Origin: Vibrio sp. RE86 | GTDB taxonomy: Bacteria > Pseudomonadota > Gammaproteobacteria > Enterobacterales > Vibrionaceae | Assembly (NCBI RefSeq): GCF_013114545.1 | Contig: NZ_VTXI01000008.1 | Location: 62,001 to 126,000, forward strand | Length of the DNA stretch: 64,000 bases | Reading direction: 5' to 3' | Shown: one piece after another, positions 1-8,772 of the stretch | Position numbering within the stretch: the stretch's first letter is position 1 | Layout of the letters: each line of letters starts with the position of its first letter | The notes under the pieces: generated by a model | Database searches by the model: none | What the model was told of the DNA's origin: nothing | The model's input: the letters and a program-made list of their open reading frames with translations, nothing else | Position numbers and translations under genes: made by a program

Positions 1-1124
1 TCTCTTACACCGATGAGAACGGTGTCGATCAAGAGAAAACCATCAGCAATGGCGACACACTCGATATCGACGGAAGTGTGCGTGATTTAGACGTCAAAGT
101 GCTCACCGCTGATGACAATATCTTCGAAGGCACTGAGACCTTTGAGCTGGAAGTGCTGGCCGATGGCTTGATTGGTGACAACGACGAACCGTTATCGCTG
201 TCAGCCAGTGACACCACTACCATCACGGATGAACGTGACGACGATGAAGGGCCGAACTCTGACACCCCAACACTAGTTGTAGACAGTACCAATACCGTCA
301 CAGAAGGCGGTGAAGGCCTATTTGACGTCACACTTGGAAATGAAGTCGATGGTCTTATTACCTATACCTTTAACATCAATGTTGGCAACTACAGTGCTGA
401 ACTGGCCGACTTCCCACTCGCCAACCAAATTGTGGTCTCTTACACCGATGAAAACGGTGTCGATCAAGAGAAAACAATCAGCAATGGCGACACGCTAGAC
501 ATAGACGGCACCGTGCGCGAATTAGACGTCAAAGTACTCACTGAAGATGACAATATCTTCGAAGGAACAGAAACCTTTGAGCTGGAAGTGTTGGCCGATG
601 GTTTGATTGGTGACAACGATGAACCGTTATCGCTATCAGCCAGCGATACCACCACCATCACGGATGAGCGTGACGACGATGAAGGGCCAAACTCTGATAC
701 ACCAACACTGGTTGTAGACAGTACAAATACGGTCTCTGAAGGCGGTGAAGCCCTATTTGACGTCAAACTCGGAAATGAAGTCGATGGTCTTATCACCTAC
801 ACCTTCAACATCAATGTTGGCAACTACAGTGCTGAATTAGCCGACTTCCCACTCACTAACCAAATCGTGGTCTCTTACACCGATGAAAACGGTGTCGATC
901 AAGAGAAAACCATCAGTAATGGCGACACGCTAGATATCGACGGTAGTGTGCTTGATTTAGACGTCAAAGTGCTCACCGCTGATGACAACATCTTTGAAGG
1001 CACTGAAACTTTTGAATTGGAAGTTCTTGCCGATGGCTTGATTGGTGACAACGACGAGCCTTTATCGCTATCAGCCAGTGATACCACCACCATCACAGAT
1101 GAGCGTGATGGTGAAGACAATGCC
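1..1124 (+). repeat. Tandem 435-bp coding repeats inside the adhesin
   Basis: The same sequence recurs at positions 1, 436 and 871, an exact 435-bp (145-codon) period. Using the DTPTL motif as a boundary, the units run to 260 (partial), 261-695 and 696-1124 (slightly shorter linker). A clearly diverged fourth copy follows at 1125-1536. Encoded units differ by only a few residues, while many third-codon positions differ. The array continues beyond the left edge, so the copy number is unknown. Confidence 0.95.
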
Positions 1125-4100
1125 GATACTCCAGACCTCACCGTGACAAGTTTAGGCGCTGTCACCGAAGGAAGCCCTAGCAACTTTAACGTCGCTCTAG
1201 ACAAAACAGTCGATGGCAACCTGACCTACACGTTTGATTTAAACGTAGCGGATTACAATGCCGAAATTGCCGACTTCTTGCAAAATGGTCTTTTAACGGT
1301 CTCGTTCACAGACGAATTTGGCCAAGCACAGGTTATTCCTGTCACCAATGGCGGACAACTGGTGATTGACGGTAGCGTTACCAATATTTCTGTCAGTGTT
1401 GGAACCTTCGATGATGCTCTATTTGAATGGAATGAGACGTTTTCACTTGATGTCACTGCCACAGGCCTTATTGGAGACACACCAGAACCTATCAATTTGT
1501 CAGGTAGTGATACAGCGTCCATTTTAGACAATGACTCCCCGATCGTTTCTGGGCCAGTCTCAGGCACAGTCACGGAGGATGGGGACACTGACGGTAATAA
1601 TGCGACAACCCAACAAGTCGGTGGCACATTAGCGATAACCAATGCTGAGGCTGGTCTGTCAGGTTTTGTAGCGATGAACGACCAAGTGGTGACATATGGT
1701 ACGTTCAGCTTCGATGAAACAACGGGAGATTGGACATTTACCCTAAACAACGCTGCTGCTCAGGTGCTAACCACAACCGATACGTTAACCGAAACCTTTG
1801 ATGTGCAGACCATCGATGGTTCGACGACGACGATCACCGTGACAATCCAAGGGGCAAATGAGCCAGTAGAAGCATACGATTTTGTCGTGACTGTGTCTGG
1901 TGACAGCAATGTACAGAACTTCGACTTTGATATGGAAGACGACGGCCAAGGTAACCAAATTGATGTGGTCACGGATGTGGAAGATGATGCTTCCTCCAGT
2001 GACGGTCGAGTCACAACGATTAACATCAATGAACTCCCTACGTTTGGTACTGTGTATCTGATCGATCAAAACGGACGTAACCCAATCACCACGTCTACCA
2101 GTCTGACTGATCAATCGACTTTAGAGTTCGAACAAGTTTCAAATCTTGGTGAAATGCTCAGTTTTGATGCCGCCGATGATTTTCGAGGTAATTACGCCAA
2201 CGGAACAGTAAGCTCCTTCACTCTAGCAAGCGGGGTCACTATCTCAGGTGGCACCTACACGGGCTTTAAACCTGATAATCCGCAAGCGTTGTCCTCTGCC
2301 CTTCTTTACTATGATGGTGCCGCAAAGCATACCGGTTTAGGAGTAGGTAACCGTGAACTTGATGTCACTGCAAAAGACTATATAGATGTCGACTTTACCA
2401 GCCTATCAGGTGGGAATGCCGAGGTACTTATCACCGAAGCTAAGGTTGATTTTGGTAGTGTTTGGGGGCACTACAATGATGGTCACCAAGCTGATGCGCA
2501 AATCCACGTATTGCTGATGCGTGATGGTAATGTGGTTGAAGAACTGATTTACGATGATGACGACGATCCAGGCAGCGTTTATGACCGTTCTGGTGAATTT
2601 AGCGCTCATATCGACTTCACGGACGGATTTGATCAGATCAGAGTGTTCACTACTCAAGCGGGTAGTGACTCCCCGACCCGAAACTCGAATGTCACTTTCC
2701 AAGGCGTAGAAGTGATCACCGCTGAAGTAACTGAAACTGTAGGTTATACCGCTACGGACAGTGATGGAGCAACAGATAACGCCTTTATTACCTTCGAATC
2801 TGGCATCGCGCCAGAGGGTATTCTGGTGACTGGTACGCCAGAGAATGACAATGAGTCTGGACATGGTGGTGATGATATTATCATGGGCGATCCCGGTGGC
2901 TATGAAACCATCATCGTCCCAGCCAATAACTACAACATCGCTATCATGACCGATCTTTCTGGCAGTATGGATGCCACAATGAGCGGCGGCACTCGTTTAA
3001 GTGTTATGCGTTCGGCACTCACAACTTACGTTAATCAGCTATCGAATCACGGTGGCACACTCAATATTGCACTTATCGCATTTGGTAGTACCGCGACACT
3101 TGCATTTGATATTGAGGACTTGAATCAAGCTGGGGGGATCGACTCATTAGTTACGGCTATAGGTAATCTCTCTATTGGTGATGCCGATGGAGACGGAGAA
3201 GAAGACGTCGGCGAAGCAACCAACTATGAAGCAGCATTCAAGCAGGCAAATTCATGGTTTGCGAGTCAAACAGATCCAGATTTTGAGAATGTGACTTTGT
3301 TCCTCACAGACGGTATCCCTACTACCTACGATGGAGATGATTCTGGCTCAACGGGGTCAGAGCAAGATGCCGATGTCAACAATGCGCTCGATGATTACAA
3401 CTTGGTTGCCGCGATTAGTAGTGTACGTGCCATTGGTATTGGTAATGACATACCAACGACCACGCTAGAGAAGTTTGATAATACGCTTCAACCTTCTGGG
3501 CAGGTCGAAATTGTTACGACACAAGATCAGCTAGAAACCGCACTCATCGGTGAGTCAAGCCACCAGCAGCTTGGTAACCTAGGCTCCGACATCCTTGAAG
3601 GCTTTAGTGGCAACGACATCATATTTGGTGATGCTATCAATACTGATGATCTACCTTGGGGCGGTTCTAATCCAGACAAACCTGACGACTTGCCTGATGA
3701 AGATGCAGGGCTTGCAGGTTTAGTCAGCCTGATTACAGAGATAAACGGTGTGCCACCAACCGATGACGAACTGTATAGTTTTATCCAAGAGAATCACGTC
3801 ACTTTCAACCTCTCCGGTGAATCAGACAATCAACAAGGGGGTAACGATACATTGGATGGTGGTAAAGGCGATGATGTCCTTTATGGCCAGGGAGGTATGG
3901 ATAAGTTAATCGGCGGTGAAGGTAATGACACCCTATCTGGTGGTACTGGCCCAGATATCTTTACTTGGCTCGACCTTCATCTCGACGGCTCTAAAGATGT
4001 CATTACGGATTTCAGTGTGACTGAACAAGATAAAGTCGACCTTACTGACTTGTTTGATAATCCGTCAGAAGCCGAAGCGGATGATATCTTGGCTGCCATT

Positions 4101-4253
4101 TCTAGCACCGCGCAAAACAACTTAGATAACTCTGGTTCAACGGTAGAGGTTGCAAATGGGTCAGGTGACAGTGTCACGATTGAGTTTACAGGTATAACCG
4201 CTACCGAAGTGATGACCAATCTAAACGACATATTTATCGTCCGAGAAGATTAA
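1..4253 (+). CDS. Large type I-secreted RTX adhesin with VWA domain (3' part only)
   Basis: The reading frame is open from the window's left edge, so the 5' end is missing; about 1416 residues are visible. In order: three nearly identical Calx-beta-like repeats of about 145 residues plus one divergent copy (to about 1536), a VCBS-type domain (about 1540-1860), a cadherin-like and galactose-binding-like stretch (to about 2800), then an RTX fragment, a von Willebrand A domain with MIDAS motif DLSGS (codons 2952-2966), further GGxGxD RTX repeats (about 3567-3640 and 3834-3950), and an acidic C-terminal type I secretion signal. I see no cysteine, as is usual for these exported proteins. The product is most likely a surface adhesin of the LapA/RTX class. 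No transporter gene lies next to it; the system at 47.5-52.3 kb could serve it. It is followed by pseudopilin genes on the same strand. Confidence 0.9.
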   Translation, partial: SYTDENGVDQEKTISNGDTLDIDGSVRDLDVKVLTADDNIFEGTETFELEVLADGLIGDNDEPLSLSASDTTTITDERDDDEGPNSDTPTLVVDSTNTVTEGGEGLFDVTLGNEVDGLITYTFNINVGNYSAELADFPLANQIVVSYTDENGVDQEKTISNGDTLDIDGTVRELDVKVLTEDDNIFEGTETFELEVLADGLIGDNDEPLSLSASDTTTITDERDDDEGPNSDTPTLVVDSTNTVSEGGEALFDVKLGNEVDGLITYTFNINVGNYSAELADFPLTNQIVVSYTDENGVDQEKTISNGDTLDIDGSVLDLDVKVLTADDNIFEGTETFELEVLADGLIGDNDEPLSLSASDTTTITDERDGEDNADTPDLTVTSLGAVTEGSPSNFNVALDKTVDGNLTYTFDLNVADYNAEIADFLQNGLLTVSFTDEFGQAQVIPVTNGGQLVIDGSVTNISVSVGTFDDALFEWNETFSLDVTATGLIGDTPEPINLSGSDTASILDNDSPIVSGPVSGTVTEDGDTDGNNATTQQVGGTLAITNAEAGLSGFVAMNDQVVTYGTFSFDETTGDWTFTLNNAAAQVLTTTDTLTETFDVQTIDGSTTTITVTIQGANEPVEAYDFVVTVSGDSNVQNFDFDMEDDGQGNQIDVVTDVEDDASSSDGRVTTININELPTFGTVYLIDQNGRNPITTSTSLTDQSTLEFEQVSNLGEMLSFDAADDFRGNYANGTVSSFTLASGVTISGGTYTGFKPDNPQALSSALLYYDGAAKHTGLGVGNRELDVTAKDYIDVDFTSLSGGNAEVLITEAKVDFGSVWGHYNDGHQADAQIHVLLMRDGNVVEELIYDDDDDPGSVYDRSGEFSAHIDFTDGFDQIRVFTTQAGSDSPTRNSNVTFQGVEVITAEVTETVGYTATDSDGATDNAFITFESGIAPEGILVTGTPENDNESGHGGDDIIMGDPGGYETIIVPANNYNIAIMTDLSGSMDATMSGGTRLSVMRSALTTYVNQLSNHGGTLNIALIAFGSTATLAFDIEDLNQAGGIDSLVTAIGNLSIGDADGDGEEDVGEATNYEAAFKQANSWFASQTDPDFENVTLFLTDGIPTTYDGDDSGSTGSEQDADVNNALDDYNLVAAISSVRAIGIGNDIPTTTLEKFDNTLQPSGQVEIVTTQDQLETALIGESSHQQLGNLGSDILEGFSGNDIIFGDAINTDDLPWGGSNPDKPDDLPDEDAGLAGLVSLITEINGVPPTDDELYSFIQENHVTFNLSGESDNQQGGNDTLDGGKGDDVLYGQGGMDKLIGGEGNDTLSGGTGPDIFTWLDLHLDGSKDVITDFSVTEQDKVDLTDLFDNPSEAEADDILAAISSTAQNNLDNSGSTVEVANGSGDSVTIEFTGITATEVMTNLNDIFIVRED

Positions 4254-4269
4254 GTAGCAACAATGAAGT

Positions 4270-4326
4270 GTGTTCATCCGAACGAGCGTCAAATCTTAAC
4301 AATGGCAATCGTTCGGAGGCGAACAC
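4270..4326 (+). other. Imperfect inverted repeat between adhesin and tadE
   Basis: GTGTTC and CCGAACGA on the left (4270-4285) pair with TCGTTCGG and GAACAC on the right (4309-4326), forming a long hairpin with a small internal mismatch and a loop of about 23 bases. No T-tract follows, so it is not a classical terminator. It could attenuate transcription or mark an mRNA processing point between the adhesin and the pseudopilin genes. Confidence 0.5.
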
Positions 4327-4400
4327 AACAAGGGATACAGCACAAATCGAGCTTTGAGATTTATTACTTGTGAATACCCCTTGCCGTGAAGGAGACAGAT

Positions 4401-4916
4401 ATGGACACAAGTAAGTGTCAGACTAAGATTAAGAATCGCCAAGATAGTCTCATTGGGCGGTTTTCGACAAAGAGTAAGCAATGCGGATCAACACTCATTG
4501 AATTTAGTCTTGTTGCTGCTCTTTTCTTTGTTCTGTTTTTTACTGTCGTTGACCTCTCCGTCTACAACTTTGTTAAGTTGACGATGCAAAACTCTGTTCG
4601 CGAAGGTGCTCGGTATGCTGTTACTGGTCGCTCAGATCTTGACCCAGATGGCCTAGGCAGTAGAGAAGCAGCGATACTGCAAAAAATGTCTGACGCAGCA
4701 GATGGCTACCTAGAACAAGTACTCAATGTGGATGAAGACATCAGAGTAGAAGACATCGACGGAAATGCCGTAGCTGGATTTGGCGGTGCTGGCGACATCA
4801 TTGCTATTCATCTTGATTGCGCTTGGCCAACATTCAGCCCCCTCATTTATCCGTTTGTTGAAAGCGGGAAATACAAGTTCACCGTGAGCACCGCCATGCG
4901 GAATGAGTCTTTCTAG
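4401..4916 (+). CDS. tadE: TadE-like pseudopilin
   Basis: The 171-residue protein has a short basic N-terminus and then a prepilin-like segment, GSTLIEFSLV, leading into a hydrophobic helix, the hallmark of TadE-like minor pseudopilins of Flp/Tad pili. The downstream motif NSVREGARYAV is also typical of this family. The ATG at 4401 is preferred because an AAGGAG ribosome binding site lies at 4389-4394; an in-frame GTG at 4386 would start within that site. It is followed after 9 bases by a second TadE-like gene and then a TadG-like gene, so the three form an operon. No Tad ATPase, secretin or prepilin peptidase is in the window. They may lie upstream of the adhesin. Confidence 0.82.
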   Translation: MDTSKCQTKIKNRQDSLIGRFSTKSKQCGSTLIEFSLVAALFFVLFFTVVDLSVYNFVKLTMQNSVREGARYAVTGRSDLDPDGLGSREAAILQKMSDAADGYLEQVLNVDEDIRVEDIDGNAVAGFGGAGDIIAIHLDCAWPTFSPLIYPFVESGKYKFTVSTAMRNESF

Positions 4917-4925
4917 TGAGGTCAT

Positions 4926-5465
4926 ATGATGAAACTAAAATCAAAAGCTAAAGGATTTGCGGCAGTTGAAATGACCTTGGTCACTCCATTTTTACTTCTT
5001 CTTATTGGTGGAACGATCGAGCTGACGCAATACTTGCAAGCCAATAGCATACTAATCGGTATTACCCGTGAGGGCGCTAACCTCGTCTCTCGTACCAGTA
5101 GTCACTCCCCCGATGACATCATGACCTTAGTCGCTAAAACGTCAGGCGGATTGGATTTGTCTCAAGATGGTGTCATGTACATCACTCTTGTAACCGGGCA
5201 AGAGGACGAAGACCCTTATATCAATGAGCAGCATATCTGGAGTAACGGCGGGCTATCTCATAGCAGCGCTATTTGGGATCAATGCGGTAGCTGGACTGAT
5301 AATCAATGCGACATTGCTAGCCCTCCTCCCACTCTCAGCAACTTTCCTATAGCACTTGAAGCTAATGAATCTGTTTATGTCGTCGAAGTTCACTACCAAT
5401 ACTCACCTCTTACAAGCTACTTCATTAATAGTGGTTTTGTGATGAGTGACTTAACCTATTTGTAG
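4926..5465 (+). CDS. tadF: TadF/TadE-like pseudopilin
   Basis: The 179-residue protein again starts with a basic stretch, a Gly-Phe-Ala-Ala-Val-Glu prepilin-type motif (GFAAVEMTLV, about residues 10-19) and a long hydrophobic helix; the Glu at mature position 5 is characteristic of type IV pilin-like proteins. The pattern ITREGANLVSR matches TadE-family proteins. Two cysteines near residues 119 and 128 could form a disulphide in the periplasmic part. GAGG at 4918-4921 serves either of two consecutive ATG codons (4926 or 4929). Position between tadE- and tadG-like genes supports the tadF label, but TadE and TadF are hard to tell apart without a profile search. Confidence 0.75.
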   Translation: MMKLKSKAKGFAAVEMTLVTPFLLLLIGGTIELTQYLQANSILIGITREGANLVSRTSSHSPDDIMTLVAKTSGGLDLSQDGVMYITLVTGQEDEDPYINEQHIWSNGGLSHSSAIWDQCGSWTDNQCDIASPPPTLSNFPIALEANESVYVVEVHYQYSPLTSYFINSGFVMSDLTYL

Positions 5466-5474
5466 AGGTGATTT

Positions 5475-6866
5475 ATGTCTCAAAAAAAACGTATATTTCA
5501 AACTCGTAAAAACAAAGGATTGGTCGCGTTAATCAGTGTGATTGCCGCTCCGTTTATTATTTTGGCGACAGGTTTAGCGATTGATAGTGGACGCGCTTAT
5601 TTAGTAAAAGCGAAGCTCTTTGCTGCGATTGATGCCGCTGGCATAGCCGCTGCGCGTTCTGTCTCTGAAGGCGAAGACGCCGCCCGTGCTGCTGCCACAA
5701 AAATGTTCACAGCAAACTTACCAAACGGTTATCACAGCAGCACTTCAGTCTCCCCATCCGTAACATTTGGCTATGATACGTTTGGCAACGTAACGATCGA
5801 CCTCGCTGCGACTTCTGAGGTCGATACTACTTTCCTTGGCGTGTTTGGGCACTCTAGCCTAAACATCGCGGCGACAGCACAAACCGTGCGACGCCCAGTT
5901 GACCTAGTGTTAGTCGTTGATAACACAACGTCGCTTAGACTGGGTTCGATAGGTGATGTGACTGACGATGTTGTAGAGCGCTCAAAAGACTTTATCAGCA
6001 ATTTTAACGAAAACTTTGACCGAGTCGCGCTGGTTAAATACGCATTTGGTGCTGAAGTACCTGTTACCTTTCAATCAACTCGAGGCCACAGCCGCAGTTC
6101 TATCACTTCAGCCATCGACGCGTTTAATTTTGGTTCTACATCTAACCCACAATATACCAACGCTTCTGAAGGCTTATACCGCGCGCTTGATGCATTGAGA
6201 AATGTAACAGACCCTGCAAACTTGAAAGTCATTGTCTTCTTCACAGATGGCGCCCCGAACACTTTCGCTTCAGAGTTTGATTACTCATTCACCAGCACAG
6301 ACTACACAGGTGCTATTCGATCTAGTGATGGTTCTAGCGGTACACCAAGAGGACTCTGGCGACATGATTCAATCTCTACGCAATTGTCAGGCTATGGCTA
6401 TTTAGGCAGCAATATTGATGATTATTTAGTCTCAATGCCTGACTACTACACAGCTCACGACTCAGATGCGACAGAATTTAAAGTGCTCTACCCTGATCAT
6501 CCTTATCGTCCGGTCAACCAATATAATCGCTTCTCTCACTCAGCTAGCGACCTCTACACTCGAGTAAATAGAGTTGCACGAAATCTAGTCGAAGATATGG
6601 CGACAGCAGCTCGCGCAGAAGGAATCTATGTATTTACGCTTGGGCTAGGTTCGTCTTTAACATCCGCAGCAGGTCCTGATAGCGAGATAGGCGAAGATTT
6701 ATTACTTAGAATGGCGAACGACCCTCGAATGCTCGAAGATACAGACCTAGCTGGTGACTATCGTTCAGACCAATTAGAGGGGGTTTACTGCCATGCTGTC
6801 GATGAGGACGCGCTTGGGCCATGTTTTGATGAAATGTTGAATGTCATCATACGACTCACGTTGTAG
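5475..6866 (+). CDS. tadG: TadG-like pilus protein with VWA domain
   Basis: The 463-residue protein begins with a basic tail and a single hydrophobic helix (about residues 15-37), followed by the TadG-type stretch GLAIDSGRAYLVKAKL and an alanine-rich region. From about residue 142 there is a von Willebrand A fold with strand VDLVLVVD and a MIDAS-like DNTTS (Asp-x-Thr-x-Ser in place of the usual Asp-x-Ser-x-Ser), then the typical strand VIVFFTDGAPNT. TadG proteins sit in the inner membrane and periplasm and are needed for Flp pilus assembly. AGAGGTG precedes the ATG, 9 bases after the tadF stop codon. This is the last gene of the rightward cluster; the next gene converges on it. Confidence 0.82.
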   Translation: MSQKKRIFQTRKNKGLVALISVIAAPFIILATGLAIDSGRAYLVKAKLFAAIDAAGIAAARSVSEGEDAARAAATKMFTANLPNGYHSSTSVSPSVTFGYDTFGNVTIDLAATSEVDTTFLGVFGHSSLNIAATAQTVRRPVDLVLVVDNTTSLRLGSIGDVTDDVVERSKDFISNFNENFDRVALVKYAFGAEVPVTFQSTRGHSRSSITSAIDAFNFGSTSNPQYTNASEGLYRALDALRNVTDPANLKVIVFFTDGAPNTFASEFDYSFTSTDYTGAIRSSDGSSGTPRGLWRHDSISTQLSGYGYLGSNIDDYLVSMPDYYTAHDSDATEFKVLYPDHPYRPVNQYNRFSHSASDLYTRVNRVARNLVEDMATAARAEGIYVFTLGLGSSLTSAAGPDSEIGEDLLLRMANDPRMLEDTDLAGDYRSDQLEGVYCHAVDEDALGPCFDEMLNVIIRLTL

Positions 6867-6885
6867 CTTTAGGTTTGTACGAAAT

Positions 6886-7323
6886 CTAAAAACCTCGGCT
6901 CTTCCAGAACTCACCTTCGTCGCGGGCAAATACATCAAAAGTTTTGTCCGCGATAACACGGCCATTAAGCGTAATGCTCATACGCCATTTACCAATGTTT
7001 GATTCAAAGCCATCAATAGGATCTAACAACTGAATGGTGTCTCCGAGGTAAAAGTCCCAATCGTTGCTTCCCACATGCAGATCGCCGGTAAAGGGTTCTA
7101 ATGTTTGTCCTTTCTTTCCTTTGACTCCCGGGTGATCAATGCAGAACTCAATCACTTCACCTTTGGCTTTCTTAATGTTGACGATGAAACCAAACTCGAT
7201 CTCTTCGTCGGCCGGCACTTTGGTCGTGAACTCTTTAATTTTTGGTAAGTGTTTGGATTTCGAATCCCACTCTTGATAAATACCGTAAGAGGTCATTTCT
7301 ACGACTGGGCTTCGTTTTGCCAT
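6886..7323 (-). CDS. DUF3859 domain protein
   Basis: The 145-residue soluble protein has no signal peptide or membrane segment. The N-terminal pattern SYGIYQEWDSKSKHLPKI and the later WRMSITLNGRVIADKTFDV match my recollection of the DUF3859 family, whose function is unknown. The sequence looks like a beta-rich domain. Its start lies inside the end of the upstream P-loop gene (overlap about 25 bases), so the two are probably translationally coupled. ATG at 7323 is chosen, with GGTGG a few bases upstream; an in-frame GTG at 7332 would add three residues. Confidence 0.72.
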   Translation of the reverse strand: MAKRSPVVEMTSYGIYQEWDSKSKHLPKIKEFTTKVPADEEIEFGFIVNIKKAKGEVIEFCIDHPGVKGKKGQTLEPFTGDLHVGSNDWDFYLGDTIQLLDPIDGFESNIGKWRMSITLNGRVIADKTFDVFARDEGEFWKSRGF

Positions 7324-7694
7324 TCTTGCCACCGCTTTTTCATATTTTTAATCGTTTCCGGCGCTACCCCATGGATGTTGCCGTAGTTGTTGTGACACTC
7401 AATTACTTCAAATTTCGCACCTAACTGCTTGGCCATCTTAAAGTATGGGGCGATCTCCCAACGCTGCACGAAGGTGTTGGAGACGACCACACTCTCTCCG
7501 GCTTCGAGGGATTGTCGTGTCATTGTTTTACACCATTGATGCGCATCACCGATTTTATCAGCTTGGTATAGATACTCACCTTGCTCGTTAACAAAATACA
7601 TATCGGCTTCAAAGTGTCGCACTGGTAGCGCTTGGGCCAAGGTACTTTTTCCAGAGCCTGGAAGTCCTCGGATTAGTGTGAGTTTTAATGTCAT
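7299..7694 (-). CDS. Small P-loop NTPase/kinase
   Basis: The 131-residue protein starts MTLKLTLIRGLPGSGKST, placing a Walker A motif immediately after the first strand. This is the layout of small polynucleotide-kinase or zeta-toxin-like P-loop kinases. Later features are HFEADMYFV, which resembles the catalytic Asp region of such kinases, and VVVSNTF followed by a C-terminal HNNYGNIHGVAPETI segment as in NEDD4-binding-protein-2-like ATPases. The ATG at 7694 is chosen because the P-loop normally lies within 20 residues of the start; a longer version from 7760 is possible. The substrate is unknown. It overlaps the DUF3859 gene. Confidence 0.72.
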   Translation of the reverse strand: MTLKLTLIRGLPGSGKSTLAQALPVRHFEADMYFVNEQGEYLYQADKIGDAHQWCKTMTRQSLEAGESVVVSNTFVQRWEIAPYFKMAKQLGAKFEVIECHNNYGNIHGVAPETIKNMKKRWQEWQNEAQS

Positions 7695-7783
7695 AGTAGA
7701 GTTGAGTGAACTGCTTGAGCCAAATCTTAATATAGATTGGTCTGAAATTGCTATCGACATCTCATTCTGATTGAGTTAAGTTT

Positions 7784-7799
7784 AGAAGTATAGACGTCC
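7784..7799 (+). promoter_or_regulatory. Probable MetJ operator (two met boxes)
   Basis: AGAAGTAT followed directly by AGACGTCC: two adjacent 8-mers matching the MetJ box AGACGTCT at 6/8 and 7/8 positions, 25 bases before the metA start codon. MetJ represses methionine genes with S-adenosylmethionine as corepressor; tandem boxes are the normal binding unit. Confidence 0.6.
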
Positions 7800-7823
7800 A
7801 TAATACCGCTTAGGGAGTAAGCT

Positions 7824-8762
7824 GTGCCAATTAAGATCCCCGATCAACTACCTGCATCTGACGTGTTACGTACCGAGAACATCTTCGTGATGCCAGAATC
7901 TCGTGCTTCAACACAGGAAATTCGTCCGCTTAAGGTATTGATCCTCAATCTTATGCCTAAGAAAATAGAGACGGAAACTCAATTTCTGCGTCTACTGTCG
8001 AATAGTCCACTTCAAGTTGATATCGAACTTCTGCGTATCGACGATAGACCAAGCAAAAATACACCAACAGAGCACTTAGATAACTTCTATCGCCAGTTTG
8101 AAATGGTCAAAGATCGTAACTTTGACGGGTTGATCATCACTGGTGCACCTCTTGGTCTTGTGCAGTTCGAAGATGTAATTTACTGGGAACACCTTCAAAC
8201 CATCATGAACTGGGCAAAAGCGCACGTCACCTCGACGCTGTATGTTTGCTGGGCTGCTCAAGCGGGTTTAAAACTGCTCTATGATTTGCCAAAACGTACT
8301 CGCAAAGACAAGTTGTCTGGAGTTTATCACCACAGGATCCACCAGCCTTACCACCCAGTGCTACGTGGCTTTGATGACACCTTCTTGGCGCCTCATAGCC
8401 GTTACGCTGACTTTTCAGCGGAATATTTAGGCGAGCACACGGACTTAGATATTTTAGCGACGTCTGACGTGGCAGGCGTTTACTTAGCCGCTACTAAAGA
8501 TAAACGAAATGTGTTTGTAACGGGTCACCCAGAATACGACTCACATACTCTGCATAACGAATATGTCCGTGATTTAGGTGAAGGGATGGAGCCTGCTCTT
8601 CCAGTCAACTACTACCCGAACAACAACCCAGATAATAAACCTGTTGCGAGCTGGCGTAGCCATGGACACCTGCTATTTTCGAACTGGCTAAACTACTGCG
8701 TGTACCAACAAACGCCTTACGATTTGGATAAGTTCAGCGAAGCCAACTTCACAAAAGACTAA
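7824..8762 (+). CDS. metA: Homoserine O-succinyltransferase
   Basis: The 312-residue enzyme catalyses the first committed step of methionine synthesis, transferring an acyl group (succinyl in the enterobacterial/Vibrio type) from acyl-CoA to homoserine. It has the full family pattern: [11 protein letters not shown] at the N-terminus, [13 protein letters not shown], the nucleophile region [10 protein letters not shown] with the catalytic Cys, and VTGHPEYD near the C-terminus with the catalytic His and Glu. The start is GTG with the ribosome binding site AGGGAG at 7812-7817. The gene is monocistronic, with met boxes just upstream. Length is typical (about 310). The acyl donor (succinyl or acetyl) cannot be decided with certainty from sequence alone. 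Confidence 0.96.
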   Translation: MPIKIPDQLPASDVLRTENIFVMPESRASTQEIRPLKVLILNLMPKKIETETQFLRLLSNSPLQVDIELLRIDDRPSKNTPTEHLDNFYRQFEMVKDRNFDGLIITGAPLGLVQFEDVIYWEHLQTIMNWAKAHVTSTLYVCWAAQAGLKLLYDLPKRTRKDKLSGVYHHRIHQPYHPVLRGFDDTFLAPHSRYADFSAEYLGEHTDLDILATSDVAGVYLAATKDKRNVFVTGHPEYDSHTLHNEYVRDLGEGMEPALPVNYYPNNNPDNKPVASWRSHGHLLFSNWLNYCVYQQTPYDLDKFSEANFTKD

Positions 8763-8772
8763 AAGATAGTAT

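Noticed and set aside
1-1124. Regularly spaced repeats that might suggest a CRISPR or other non-coding array
   Set aside because: The unit is 435 bp, in frame, and encodes a protein domain.
29-1219. Several antisense open frames of about 100 codons opposite the adhesin repeats
   Set aside because: They repeat with the 435-bp period and arise from the codon pattern of the sense strand; no ribosome binding sites or recognisable products.
4386-4400. GTG start for the TadE-like gene
   Set aside because: It lies within the ribosome binding site of the better ATG at 4401.
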